In this document: piece after piece, positions 23,674-36,324 of the stretch
How the letters are laid out: each line of letters starts with the position of its first letter
Numbering within the stretch: position 1 is the stretch's first letter
NCBI GenBank assembly: GCA_965153455.1
Contig: OZ234504.1
Coordinates: forward strand, 8,804,001 to 8,868,000
DNA length: 64,000 nucleotides
Direction: 5' to 3'
From: Sphagnum compactum
Taxonomy: Eukaryota; Bryophyta; Sphagnopsida; Sphagnales
Notes under the pieces: model-generated
Told to the model about the DNA's origin: nothing
Databases searched by the model: none
The model's input: only the letters and a program-made list of their open reading frames with translations
Translations under genes and position numbers: made by a program

Positions 23674-24940
23674 ATGAAACCATTGAAGATTGTTCTTCTC
23701 GCTCAATTTTTTCAGCTTGTAATCGAAGCTCAAGACTTGCTAAACCTTGGTCATCATGTGCATACAAAGCCTACATTCAAATCTACAAGTGAGAAGGAGT
23801 CTTGTTCTTTGTATGATGACATAAGAATTAATAGACTTATGCTTGAAAGGATGAACGCACTAATTCTACATAGTTACAAACTATTGTGTGTTGCTAATTT
23901 GCTTTTGAGTCAAGATCTAGGTGACCAAGTGAACATTAGGTCAACAACTTGGTTTTTTTGGTTTCTTATGACGCAATATGGCAATAAGCAATGGATTGAG
24001 CATTTTTGGGTCAACAAGCCTTTCGTGAGGCAAGTAATACAATTGCATTGAAGCACAAGATGGAGAAGAAAGAAAAATATAGATGTGTTGTTCCAATGAA
24101 CATCATGGTGGTATGCTCATTATACAAGCTTGCATATGTCGCTGAATGTTTGCAATGCAGTGAACTTTTCACAATTGGAAAGTCCACAATTCACTTGGTG
24201 TTGCACAAATTTGTACATGCCATGAACAAAATTCTCAAGAACCAAGTTTGATGGGCTAAAGGAGATAATTTGTTGCAAGTGATGGAGGGCTTCAAAGAGC
24301 TATCACGCTTGCCAAGTATCCAATGAGCAATTGATGTTGCACATATTCATATTTAGAAGCTGAAGGTCCTTTCTACAGGTGATTATTATTCCTTCAAATC
24401 CAAGACATTCTATGCAATTGTAAGCAATTGTTGATCACAAGAAACTTTTTTTGGACATTTTTGTTGGTATGCCTGGTTCAATGAACGACTCAATAATATT
24501 GTGTTTATCTTCAATTTATCAAAATGCTAACTAGGATATCTCTTCCATGAACAAAATTTGCATCATGGCATCAAACCCTACATAATTGGGGATAAGGGAT
24601 ACCCGCTGATACCATGGTTAATGGTACTTCACAAACAAAATGCAATTTGACATTCTATGCTACATGCATTGTACAATAGATAATTGTTTCATGTAAAAGT
24701 TGTAGTTCAAAACAATTTCGATATATTGAAGAGAACCTTCAAGGAACTATTGATCAAGTCAAACTTAAATGTCTTATTCCTTCCAAATGTGGTTGTTTAT
24801 TGTTGCATGTTCCATAACATGATTTTGAGTGGCAAAGATATTGACATTGACAAGTTGATGCTCCATTTGGAACTAAAAGATATGCTAGAGATTAACAAAA
24901 GGTGTGAGGAGGAGAGACTTTGATCAAGGGGTACAAGGTG
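23674..24940 (+). pseudogene. PIF/Harbinger (DDE_Tnp_4) transposase, decayed
   Basis: Fragments in order: an N-terminal part with RSTTWFFWFLMTQYGNKQW; a helix-turn-helix-like region with VVCSLYKLAYVAECLQC and IGKSTIHLVLHKFVHAMN; a first-Asp motif AIDVAHIHI near 24319; YYSFKSK; VDHKKLFLDIFVGMPGSMND at about 24430-24489; second Asp in IIGDKGYPLIPWLM at about 24580; and VVVQNNFDILKRTF near 24700 followed by CCMFHNMIL. The reading frame changes at about 24045, between 24410 and 24430, and before 24567; in-frame stops lie at 24249, about 24318 and about 24351. The third acidic residue, expected in VENAFGxLK, is Gln here. The gene is clearly non-functional. It forms one two-gene element with the minus-strand Myb/SANT-like remnant downstream. 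Confidence 0.85.
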
Positions 24941-25199
24941 ATGAGGTGAATGAACCTGATGTTGAGAATGCATTGCAAGTGGGTGAGATTTCTAGGATCA
25001 ACCAACACATTGAAATAGAATAGTACCTAGAAAATCATAGACTAGTGTAGAATCATAAACGTGTTGTGTTTTGAATTATTATAACATGTTGACATTGTTC
25101 TCAAAATTCTTGATTCTTATTATGTCTACAGTGCATCCGATTAGCTGAAAATCAATGGAAATCAAATGAGCTATCTCTTGTAAATTGGTATCAGTTGTT

Positions 25200-26215
25200 G
25201 TATTCTTGCAGTCATTGTTGAACATTCTCCTTCTCTAGTAAGTCAACCTCTGAATCTGTTGAAAAATAATGTGCATTATTTGGTGGCATCATTGTTTGGT
25301 CTTTGATGAACGCATGACACATGGTAATAGTGAAATTGGATAACACGTGTACCATGCATTTGTTCATTTTGTGTACCTTCTTATTTCTAGATTTGAAGTA
25401 ACTTAGTTGTTCCTTAAAGTTGGTGTCCTGCATTTTTTAGCATTGTTCTTCAATTTCAAGTTATTAAATGTTGGTCTTATCCATTGCCTCCAGCAGTGTT
25501 TTACTGTTTTGGTTTGTTGATTCAATGATTGGAGAGAAAACATTATTGCACTTCCTCTTAACTCTAGTGTTGCTTATTGCAAGTGATGTAGGTGTATCAT
25601 TGAAGTTAATGACAAGAGTTGATTGGTTGTTCTTTGGCTAGTTTTTTTTTGGGAATGGTTTTGTTGATTCCTTAAACGAGTCAATGAAACTTGTAGCTCT
25701 TGCACCAGCTTGAATGTTTGTACTTTGATTTGGGACATTGTCTTGTGACTGAAAGTCATCATTTTCATCATGTGTCTTTTCTACAAGTGGTCTATAAATT
25801 CCATCTCCTTAAGCATTCACATCTTACATGTGGAAGGGAACATGGATGGCCTTTCTCACTTTGAAATGCTTCAATGGCATCATGACACTCTTGGTTGAAA
25901 TGACGAGGTAAATGGAACCTTTTTTTCTTTTTAGAAGTCAATCCCTAGAAACTGGTATGATTTCCAATACCTTTGTGATAATCTGCCAATTTTTTTGTAT
26001 TTGGAATTAAGCGCGTTCCACTTGTCCCTGCACATTGTTCTACTTCTTAAATTTTTGATTTTAGTCTTTTATGCAATTCTTCAACAATTTTTGTCCCATC
26101 GTCGCGTAGCACATATCATTTGCAATTTTAGATCAATGAATTCCTTCCGTGTTGCATGTTCTGCATGTTTGTAGGCAATGAGTGCCAACACTTCATTATG
26201 GTCCCAATTGCCATG
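25200..26215 (-). pseudogene. Myb/SANT-like second ORF of the PIF/Harbinger element, decayed
   Basis: Read on the minus strand from 26206: WDHNEVLALIAYKHAEHA, then CATRRWDKNC, then TMCRDKWNALNSKYKKIG near 26030-25985. The spacing of Trp residues and the RDKWN...YKKI block is that of the Myb/SANT-like DNA-binding protein that partners Harbinger transposases for nuclear import and binding. Stops and frame changes interrupt it; C-terminal acidic/polar fragments run to about 25212. It is convergent with the transposase. Confidence 0.7.
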
Positions 26216-27760
26216 GCACGACCATGGAATTATAGTTTTTCCACTTGTACGCCTAGTTTTTCCACCACCTCAATCATTTCCTCAACCAATAACCTACTTG
26301 CATGAATGTGAAATCGAACCTGTTCCTAAATGTAAAATTGAACCTACTCCTACTTGTGAACCAGCCACTTGCAAGTCTCCTTGATTGTTTGCATTTGTTT
26401 GTCTACCTACATGGAAATTTGTAGCTCATGCTTGCAAGTTTGTGCCAAAGTTGGAAGCCATGTTGTTATAAAAAAATTTGGTGATGAAGGACATAGAAAA
26501 TCTTCACGGTTGAAGAGTTTCTTGGTGATGGAGGATGTAAGGTTTTTTCACAGTCGTGAAGTTTCTTGGTGATGGAGGATGCAAAGCTTTTTTGGTTATG
26601 GAAGACATAGCTGCTTAGGATTCGTGGGTTTTGGGATGGAATGACAAGTTGTTAGATTTATCACATTAGTTTTTAACGCCACTAATAAAAGCACAAATCT
26701 AGGAATTCATGAAGATTTGAACACCGCTCCTTAATTTTAACATTTTGGTCATTCAATGATAGACCTTTTGTTAGCATGCCACATAGACAAGACATGTCAT
26801 ATATTTACCCACTAACAAAGCAATATGTGAACAATGTTATGATAATTCTGATTTTACCATGCGAGTATCCGTAAGTGTAAAAGTACTTTAAATCTTGACA
26901 AATACAACAATTTTGAGCACCATCCATTCACATGGATGGTTAATAAACCCCTCATAACCCCATCATTAGTCAAACAAAAGGAAATGTATTTACACATGTC
27001 TTCATCTTTACAAGCAATTCTAAATTTCACCCTTTCACATCAAAAATTTACAAATTCATTTACAATTAAATTTATTCAATCATTATTTGTCTTCATCCTC
27101 AATAGATGTAAACTCTAATCTAAGACTGTCCTTACCACCGATTTGCATGACCATCATTTCAAATCCTCACCTCACACCCCCCTTTTCCTTCCCCCATTAC
27201 ACGATGCCCTTCAAAATTGTCGTACATTGTCATAGATTTACATTGAATTGATAAACATAGTGTGCACCCTTTGACAAGAAGCAAAAGCCTTCGGGTGAAC
27301 AAGCTCTTAAACATGCTCTTATTTATAAATGTTAAATTAAGGCATTCATATGTCTCTCTAAACATATGCTACAAAATTTTAAACTTTTATATCTTGTTCA
27401 TAATCAAATTTGGCTATATCGTCCTACAATTGTTTAAACCAAATAACCAAAGTGGGCCTAAATGAACCCACCCACTAGTGCATCATTTTTCAAATTGGGT
27501 GGATGAAACCTACAATGGGTTTTTTTTTTAACATCTTCAATCACCCCCTATCCCCAACAGTCAATCCTACCTACTCGTCCTACACACCACCCCCTTACCT
27601 CTTACTTTACCCCTCCTAGGTACCTATCTCCTTCCTACTAGTTAACTTACTTCTCCAACCATAAAGTCAACCACCTTCTTCTTCCTCTTCTTTTTCCTTT
27701 TTATTGCAACCATGTGCAACAACAATGTTCTTATTCATTGGAACAATGTGAAACTCCACC
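26216..27760. other. No recognisable gene; probable transposon flank
   Basis: AT-rich. Contains a short direct repeat around GTTTCTTGGTGATGGAGGAT (near 26518 and 26562), which may be a subterminal part of the Harbinger element, and C-rich stretches near 27540-27620. No open frame with a domain. Confidence 0.5.
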
Positions 27761-27763
27761 ATT

Positions 27764-27915
27764 AGCAACAATATCCTATGTAGCAATTCCATCACCAATA
27801 GCAACCCACATAATAATTCCATTGCCACCACTAGCATGCAAGCAACAATATCCTATGTAACAATTCCATCACCAATAGCAACCCACATAATAGTTCCATT
27901 GCCACTAGCAGCGAC
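27764..27915. repeat. 77-bp tandem duplication
   Basis: Copies begin at 27764 and 27841 with AGCAACAATATCCTATGTA and share ACCAATAGCAACCCACATAA. Nearly identical, so fairly recent. Confidence 0.9.
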
Positions 27916-28023
27916 ACAACCATCATCATTTCCTCCATCATCATTGCAACATCCTTGTTGAGGTAAGTGCCCCCATCTTTTTCTTTTTTTATTTTCGTCA
28001 CTTTTTGGATTTCAAAACACAAT

Positions 28024-28050
<27 letters not shown>
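28024..28050. repeat. (GT)n microsatellite
   Basis: About 13 uninterrupted GT units. Confidence 0.95.
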
Positions 28051-28055
<5 letters not shown>

Positions 28056-30018
28056 AGCAAATTTGATAGGTGTGAACAAAAATCAATGGAAAAGGTTGAT
28101 GCAAGATTTACCATGTCTGCAAAAGGTAAGTTTTTTTCCTTTTTTTTTTCCTTTTTCTAAGGAGGGGTGAGTGGGCTAGGTGTGTATAAGAATCATTTGT
28201 GTTAGAGGAGATAAACTCCCCCCCCCCCCCTTTTTTTTTTCCTTTTTTCATTTTATTTTTTTGTTGATTGTTTTTGGTGTGTTTTTTTAATAAAAAAGTC
28301 ATCTCTTATTTCATTTTTATTTTTTTTAATTCTTCTATTTTTTGGTGCTAGTGTTTCTATTTTTTGTGTGTGTTTTTTACTTCTTTCTTTCTATTTTTTA
28401 ATAGTTTTTTGGTCTTTTTTTTTCGTTTTTTTTTTCCCCCCTTTTTCCTTTTTTTTAAATATAAAACTTACAGTACCTTGATCTCGTGTTGTTGTTGTTA
28501 AAAAACTCATGTTGTTGTTAAAAAAAAACCAATAAAGGTGCCAACCTAGCTTGCACATTTTTTTAAAAATTCTCATTGATGCACCATTTCCCATGTATAT
28601 ATATTCCAATTCCAAAACTAATAATGCAAATTGCCTTACAACAAAGTGAATGTTAGAAGTTATAACACAATTCATTCAATTTAAAACATTATTAAATCAA
28701 ACCAAAATACTAATTTTTTTATAGAAAAATTATGACTTGTGTGGACTTCAACTTTTTAGAGAAGCCTTAAACAAGATTTGAGTTTTTAAATGTTTCATTG
28801 ACCAAGTTATTGTTAGAGAAAAAAACAATGTTAAGTTTGACAATTGTCACATGAAACATCCATCAACCTTATTATATATAGATAAACCTCAAAAGTGTTT
28901 TTAAATTCATTTACAAAATAAATGAAAAATTTCTTCCATATTAGATGAAATTCAATATCATCCATTGTTATCCATAATGGATGAAATTTATACATCATTT
29001 TTCATTTTTGTTTGATGAAGTTCATCCATTTTATCAGTAATGGATATAATGTATCCATCATTGTCCACTTTTGATCCATAGTGAATGAACTTCATCCATC
29101 AACTTCCATTTTCATTCATAGTGAATATTTCTAAATGTTTAAATATATGTTTTGAACAGAAGGCTTTATGGAAGCTTCCATGACCTAACTCCTTGAACAA
29201 TTGCAAATAAAATAATGCAATTTTATCAACACTAATTTAAAGCACAACTTTGCATCATAAACGTTATTCATTATTGTGTCTTTATTCATGTCCACATTTT
29301 TCACATTAAGAATGAACTCTTTTGAAATGCACATGAGTATTGTCATTTTTTTATTCATTTTATCAAGTTCATGCATGGGTGGGTTTTTGTTTGGGCCTAT
29401 CATGCCTATCACAACAATTTATATAAACATTTGAGTCTACATGACCAACAACATGACAAGCATAAAGGCAACGAGGAGAGAAGCAACATGTCGATGGACT
29501 GAAAGAGGGGAAGAGCATGGGAACACCACGACAACCGAATTGGGGAGTAGGCAACATGACAATGAATAACACAAGTGAAGTGTGCACAAGGGGGAGGGAG
29601 AGATGGGAAGAATTGGGGCTAGTGGCATCACCTCTTGTGGTGTTAATAATAGGATAGAATTAGAGGTTTAGATAGTAGACACTACCCATTGAATGTGTGG
29701 CGTTTAGGCTATCTAAGGAACCTAGGACTCCATGATCATAAATCAAGTATGCAATGTGAATTGTGGTTTTCAAATAGGATTAGTTTATTATTTGTGCGCA
29801 TGTTGGCCATGTAGTAGGCAGTGATTATTCTTTAACAAATTTTCTTTCTTTCTCCAAAACCATTGGGATTTTTTTTGGTTTTTGAAACGAGTAAATTTTA
29901 TTTTTCATTTTTGGGATTTTAAAAAAAAATTGGAAGGAAAAAAACCATGATGGTAGGTTAAGATTTTTCATGATAAGAGACAATTTTTAATGTTAAATTT
30001 GGGTGGAGATATTATTTT
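28051..30018. other. Gene-free AT-rich stretch
   Basis: T-rich low-complexity sequence to 28.5 kb with a C-run near 28218-28228. From about 28920 to 29110 there are many short ATCCAT/ATGGAT inverted motifs (TCATCCATTNT... units), a degenerate palindrome-rich patch. No coding domains. Confidence 0.5.
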
Positions 30019-30202
30019 TTATATGTTCCCACGTTCCCATGAAAAGATTTCTTATCTACAAAACAGGAAAAAAACCAGAAAATAAAAAAAGAGTTATTTA
30101 CTTAAGGGGAGGTTCCTGCACTCATGTGTTCTCCTGAGGTTCAGGAACACCCTTGGGTGCTCCTCCCTCAGGAGAACACACTTGTATGGGAACCTCCCTT
30201 AC
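30019..30202. mobile_element. Foldback element, family F3, copy 1
   Basis: The arms at about 30102-30135 (TTAAGGGGAGGTTCC...GTGTTCTCCTGAGG) and 30163-30202 (reverse complement GTAAGGGAGGTTCCC...GTGTTCTCCTGAGGG) form a long imperfect inverted repeat. The leader sequence TATGTTCCCACGTTCCCATG at about 30019 also precedes copy 2 at 59195-59463, so the mobile unit is wider than the hairpin. No coding capacity. Confidence 0.7.
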
Positions 30203-31900
30203 AACAAAAATCCAACACAACATGCATTCTCACATAACACACAGCTCTTGCATAACACACATTTCACTCCTTAGCTTTGTTTGATATTTGAGATAATTGT
30301 TTGGCAAAATGGGCCTTGGTTCCATGAAGGTCTGCTGGCTGGCAACTCTAAAGCAAAAAAGGGATACATTGTAGCATTTTCCTACATTCAGAACCATGAA
30401 ATGAAAAAAAAAAATTGTCTTTATCTTGTTTCAAAAAAGTAATCTTAAGAAACCAATGCCAAAATGTCTGGGATCTTATGAAATTGTTAGAGAGAGACCA
30501 TAATATAGTGAATTACAAAAGAGAGGCAACCTCATTATACAAAACCCCAAAACATTTGTGATTCTTTATACATTTTGTAGGGACTTTTCCTAGATGGGAC
30601 TTACATGAAACAAAGACTCATTTGGCATCTAAAGATTTGTCTTGCATTGATGAATTGAGTGCCAACAACATCCCTTTACAAATTAAGGTTACTTAATTAC
30701 CGAATTAAAAATATATATATATATATATATATCAATGTGCATATTACCCCAAATAATGAAAATTGTCAATTTTTATGCTGGGTAATGTCCTCAAACTGGG
30801 GTCCCTTGACATCTGGCCTCAATGGCCCGTTATTTCAAGAACGCCCTCGCCTTAGGGTTTTATACCACACTTAGGATAAACATACTTAAATGTTTAGAAG
30901 CAATAAAAAAAAACATTAGGGGGGGTTTCTGTCATTGTTGTTTGGGTTCATGATTTTTAAGAGGAACCTTCTGTTCTAGGAAACATATAACATATAAGTT
31001 GTGTCATAACTTGAGAACATGCCTTGTGTTGGTGATGCTCGATTGGGCTACATGTCAAGCTTGTGCTTCTTTTTCGTGTTTTCTTGTTTCTTTGCAACTG
31101 GGTTTTAGCAACCTATAGCACACAAATTGTGTGCTTGGAACTAGGTTCTAATAGGTTGTAACATCCTTGGAACTTGGTTGCAATGGAAGTTTGGTGTTAT
31201 CTTCTACATGCAATCGTGTAAGCTAAGCTTGAAGATGACAATGGTTCAATGAAAAATTGTTTGTGCAAATGTTGTTAGTGCATGTGGAGAATGCACTTAG
31301 ACAATAACATGGTGGTTCTTTGCTAGGATGTTGAGCAAATTTTGATTGTTAACAACATCTAGGCGAGTCACAAAATTTGGAAAGATTATTCTTCTTTGTT
31401 ACTTGTATTTTAGGGCTTCATTGATCATCAAAATAATCAATTTTAATGAAATTTTTTAAATGACCCATTTAGCTATGCTTGTCATCTTCTATGTGGATGT
31501 GATTTTTTTGTCAAAATTTCAATTTATCACACAGTTATCGCACCTTTGCTAAAAAAAATCATTTTTTGAAATGAAAATTTACAAATTAATCACATGGTAT
31601 TCAAACATGGTTCATATTATGTGAATGACACAATTCAATACCTTCAAATTTCACAAAGATTAAAAATCATTCAAATCATTTTTGGAATATATTTGTGTTT
31701 TTGAGTACACATGTACATTACATTCGTTTCCACAAATATATTTTAATCTCCCACTTTATAAAATGAAATGAAATAGTTTCTTTTCTAATTTCTTGTTGAG
31801 GTTATATTCTAACATAATATGCAAAAATATTGTGAATTTTTTTCAAAAGTTTGAGGTGGGATACATTCAAACATGCACATCCTTGGAAAGTAATACAGTG
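30203..31900. other. Gene-free stretch with an (AT)n tract at 30710-30732
   Basis: AT-rich; no domain in any frame. An AT microsatellite lies at 30710-30732. Confidence 0.5.
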
Positions 31901-31929
31901 TGACATCCTGAAGGGAGTCACTGTAATGT

Positions 31930-34900
31930 GCTTTCACCCATAGTGGGTTTCAGGGTACACCATGTCCTCTAGGCTTATGATGGGTTGAATTCTTGCCAAA
32001 TCCAAAATACCTACTACATTAGTATTTGGGACTGGGCCAACAATTTGTGGAATAACATTTGATTCCATTTGTGATTTGATTAGTACTCCAACCTCTTCCA
32101 ACTGGAGTTTACCCACCTATACATGTACCATCACTGTGGTTGTTTATTGCCACTACAAGACTTGTTTCCATTGTTATTTCATTAGTTGTAGTACTTGTAT
32201 TTTTTAAAATTGGTTTTGATATCACTATGTTTTTAACCTGTTTCATCTTTTGCTCTAGGTAACGTTTCAAATTAAAAGATATTTAAAAAACCCCAAATCT
32301 AAAGTATATTTAATTTTTAACATCAACGTGTTTATGTCTTGAAATATTTCTTCAATCGTTTTTTCTTGTGCATTCCCCACCATGCTAGACTTTGATGTAA
32401 TAAGTATTTAAACCTACACCTCCATATTAGGTAATCTTGCATAAATAATATTTCAAGTTTTTAGAAATATCGATTTCCCCCTTTATGGGTTAGGTAATTT
32501 TAGTTGTTGAATTGTCTACACAAACATCTTCTTCATTTTCTCTTCTTCTATCCAATACATGTACTGATTTTGTTCTTTAACGGCTCCCTTTCCTTAAACA
32601 CACATTCTTCATTCTTTTGACTTTTGGTTACCATTACAACATAGTGATTGAAACAATTGATGGTTTTTTCTCAATTGATGTCAATTTTTTTTGCTAGTGT
32701 GACATTTTTGTTTTTAAACATCTTTTTCATTTCAACACATCGTGGACATTCCACCATCTTAAGGCCCCACTAAACCACACATGTGATAAGGAAATTGCAA
32801 TGGTTTAACATTTTTGTTATTATGAGTTATTACCCTAATAACTACTTCTTATTCTTATTGCAACATGTCTCCATTGTGTGATTTGTATGCTTGCAGTTTG
32901 TATAAACAAGGTGGTGTGAACATTTTAATGTGGCATTTTTGTCTTTAAACGTCTTTTGCATTTCAACACATTGTGGGCACTCCACCATCTTATGCCCCAT
33001 TAGACCACACACATGACAAGGAAACTGCATTGGTCTAACATTTTTGTTATTATGAGTTATTACCCCAATAACATTTATAACTATTTCCCCTTTCTTATTG
33101 CGACATGTTTCCATTGTGTGATTTGTATGCTTGTAGTTTGTACAAAACAAGTTGGTGTGAACATCACCTATTATTGATGTGGTCATTGTGGTAGACACTG
33201 GTTTTGGAATAATCAATTGAATATAGCCTTTCGCCTCTGTGATGTTATCTTCACATGTCATTCTAATATTTTTGTGTTATTGTAAGCTAGTTTTTTACAT
33301 ACCTATTATAGCAATCCATAGGTATGGTTGAAGTCCATACCTAAACACTGTAGTACAAAAATTATCAATTGACTTTATTTGCAAACTATTGACTAGTTTC
33401 ATCAAATGTTTTTCATAGACTTCCAATGTTTTCATGTGGTTTTGTTTAAATGTTTTTGGTTGCATGTATATATGTTCATCATTCTTCATAGATTTGAACC
33501 CTTTCTAAAATGCATGTTCCAATTCTGGAAAAATGTTGTTGGAATGTTTTGCAAGGAAATTCTAACTCCACTATGAGATTGTATCTCGTAAAATGAATAT
33601 AACATGTTAATAATGTCTTCGTTGTTTGTTTCAGCATTTGTTTGTATTGTTGCTTTGAACACTTGTACATGAACATCTATATTTTCGACATATGGTGGAT
33701 AAGGAAGTTGTTTCCTAAGATGTTGCCTCTTAACCTTTACTAGTGTAACATTTATTGGCACTAGTACTGTCAATGCAAGCATTGGAAGATTACTCCCCTT
33801 AAATTTAAATATTGCCTTGTGTGAGTACCTGTGTAATTGGTTGACCATTAGTGGTTAAAGTATAACCAGGTCTTGCTCCTAATACACTTGTTGTTGTGTT
33901 GGGAACAACCCCATTTTGAACTAGTAAAAACATCATACCTAGATATGCAATAGGTATCCATGTGGTAAACTAAACATTTATGCAAACTTCCAAAATCATT
34001 GCTTAGATTGAATATCCTTATGACACCACTTAGATCGTGATTAAACATTTGCATGTGTCAATCCTTAGCAACCATCATCATTAGTTATTGATTGAGTACT
34101 TATTCTATTAATAATGGAACTGCCCTTATTAGTATCTCAAAACTTTTGGCTACACATTTCAATCTTGTTTTTGAGCTATTTACTTCAGTGTGATATTCTT
34201 GTTATTAATGGTTCATCATGCATGATTGCCTAATTGGTAAATTGTTCCATCACATCATTTGTTATCATTTATTGCAAAAATGGATAGGCGCATACTTGAG
34301 ATGCCTTTCCTATATGCAGAAGGTACATTGTTTTCGATCAAGTGTCCTAATCCATCTTGAAACACACCCTGGTTGGAACCTTAAAAAAAAGGTGTTTGTA
34401 GACACTGCTCAAAGAGTTCGACGTAAAAATCTAAGATCATTAAAATCACCATGAAAGTAGTTGGTATTCTTGTTATTGGGACTAACTCTCCTTGTGATAA
34501 TTGTATTGGTCAGACAATCATTTGCACCGATCCAACCAATGGTTGTTGCATAGTTTGTACCAATGGATTTGCCGAATATGTTTTCAATGTTAAGAACATG
34601 CACCTATGGCATTCTTGCCACCATCTTTGCATATCTAGTTCATTTTCATTCATTGAATACCACTGAACATGTGGTCCTCCTTGAAATATTTCGGACTACC
34701 CACTAGCTGAAAAGGAACCCTTGTCCTCCTTTATTTATTTTTGTTCTGGTAAGGCTTCCAAACCAACAAGTATCTTTCCTTTTGATCGTGGTGTTTGTCA
34801 TGGCTAAATTTGTAATCAATTGATTACATTTTATTGTTGTGGAAATTCAAATTGTTGAGACGCAACTTCAATAGGTTCTTCCTTTGCCTGCACACTCCCT

Positions 34901-35170
34901 GCCCTTGCAAGAATGTTTTGTAAAGTAATGTTGCACTGCTTTATCATCCACTAATTACATTTCACATTGTTGATTGCCTATTATAGAAAATCCTTAACCT
35001 TTGACATTTTTGGTTTCAAATCTTGATACAACATGAATACTTTGATGCATGTTTCTAAGAATATTTGCAACTTCTTTGTTGTTGTTTTTCATTTGCATTG
35101 CATATAAACCCCATGCATTTTGATCACTTGCTTGTTCCAAGTGCCTTTGTAGACTTTTTAGTTACCATTT
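31930..35170 (-). pseudogene. LTR-retrotransposon gag region, heavily decayed (gypsy-like)
   Basis: Minus-strand fragments in 5'-3' order: an N-terminal gag helix near 35090 (QNAWGLYAMQMKNNNKEVAN); PYPPYVENIDVHVQVFKATI near 33700; EHIYMQPKTFKQNHMKTLEV and VYEKHLMKLVNSLQIKS then FRYGLQPYLWIAI at about 33480-33300 (capsid region of Retrotrans_gag type); then zinc knuckles, of which CHVCGLMGHKMVEC at 33018-32977 is an intact CX2CX4HX4C. A second knuckle type, C/Y-TN-Y/C-KHTNHTMETC, appears twice with one Cys lost each time. Frames shift repeatedly. I see no convincing protease, reverse transcriptase or integrase; a short open frame at 32116-31934 could be a pol leftover. Class is inferred from gag only. 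Confidence 0.7.
32700..33150. repeat. About 235-bp tandem duplication of the gag zinc-knuckle module
   Basis: The segments at about 32700-32910 and 32935-33145 share CATTTTTGT(T/C)TTTAAAC, TTTCAACACAT(C/T)GTGG, CATTTTTGTTATTATGAGTT and ATTGTGTGATTTGTATGCTT in the same order. Each copy encodes a CTNCKHTNHTMETC-type and a CHxCGLxGHKMVEC-type knuckle in diverged form. Confidence 0.85.
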
Positions 35171-35325
35171 AGACATATGTATATTTTTACATGTCTTAAA
35201 ACCAAAGTTTTTCAAGTGGGTATGTATACCATGGACTTGGAAGCCTTTGGGCACATGTTCAAAAACCAAAGTAGGTGCTTGTGTAAAAAGCAAAGTGTTG
35301 CTACCCATCTTAAGACCGCACTAGA

Positions 35326-35527
35326 GGTGCATTCACACTTGGTGTTAGGGATTCTAGTGTTGAGTCCCTTAACACCATACTAGTCATTTAAGACTTAAAC
35401 TTACTTATTGTGAAGATTTTATGTTAAACTAAACATTCATTGATTGAACATTAAGCTCCCGGGTGCCACTTACGATGCCACTTCGATTTTCATTTAACAC
35501 TGATTTAACATCAAGTGTGAATGCACC
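35326..35527. mobile_element. MITE with 22-bp terminal inverted repeats, family F4, copy 1
   Basis: The left end GGTGCATTCACACTTG followed by GTGTTA and the right end (reverse complement GGTGCATTCACACTTGATG then TTA) match at 21 of 22 positions. The 202-bp element is non-coding. Flanks read CTAGA on the left and ATAGA on the right, so a short TA or TAG target duplication is possible. A diverged relative lies at 60131-60330. Confidence 0.8.
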
Positions 35528-36324
35528 ATAGATGTGTTAAAGTGTCCTAAAATTGTGAGAAAGGGGATACCCTTTCATGAGGACTTTTGTGCCCAAATTG
35601 TCAAACTTGGCACAATAGCAGATTGAAAGTTATGCCCCATGCAAGTGAACCTGTGAATAAAGTCAAATTAAAACACGAGTTGAGATTACAAAGTGAATAG
35701 ACTTTTGTTCTTCTTATATCAATCTATGAAAGTCCTCAACCCTTCAAAATTCAAATGAAATGGTGGTTCCTGTCCCAATGTGTTCCCATCAAGTTTCCAA
35801 TGGGTTACCATCCGATTCACAATATGTTCCTCAAGTTCCCAATAGCACCTCAATTTCACCATTTTTCGACAATAAAATTGAGAGATTTTTCAATGTTTTT
35901 TTTTTGGGGAGTTTATAAGCAAGAATTTACAAGGATACTTATATATATGTATATACTTTCATAGTTCATATTAATAGCCAAATTTCGCTAATTGTGTTTA
36001 CAGAAGGTTTAGATTAGGTATCTAAGTTGATTGCAAATTCAGTTTCGTGTGTGCATTCATTTTGCACTTGTGGTGCCATTTTGTTTGCATATGGATTTTA
36101 TTTCAATTGTGCCCAAAATAAAAAAGAAACCCAATAATATTTCAGTCTTCGCCTGTTGGGTTGGGCGGGTATTTGATTTCGTGGTTTTTCAGATTATTTT
36201 AGAAACAAAGGGTCACTGGTTCTGGGGTTTTTTAAAGAATTGGAATCAAAGAACCATGGGTTCTGGGTATTTCAAAACCCTCAAAGAACCAATGGTTCTC
36301 ATGAAAGAACTAGTAGTTAACATA
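35528..36324. other. No recognisable gene
   Basis: AT-rich; from about 36180 it holds alternating GGTTCT and AGAACC words that lead into the array at 36325. Confidence 0.5.
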
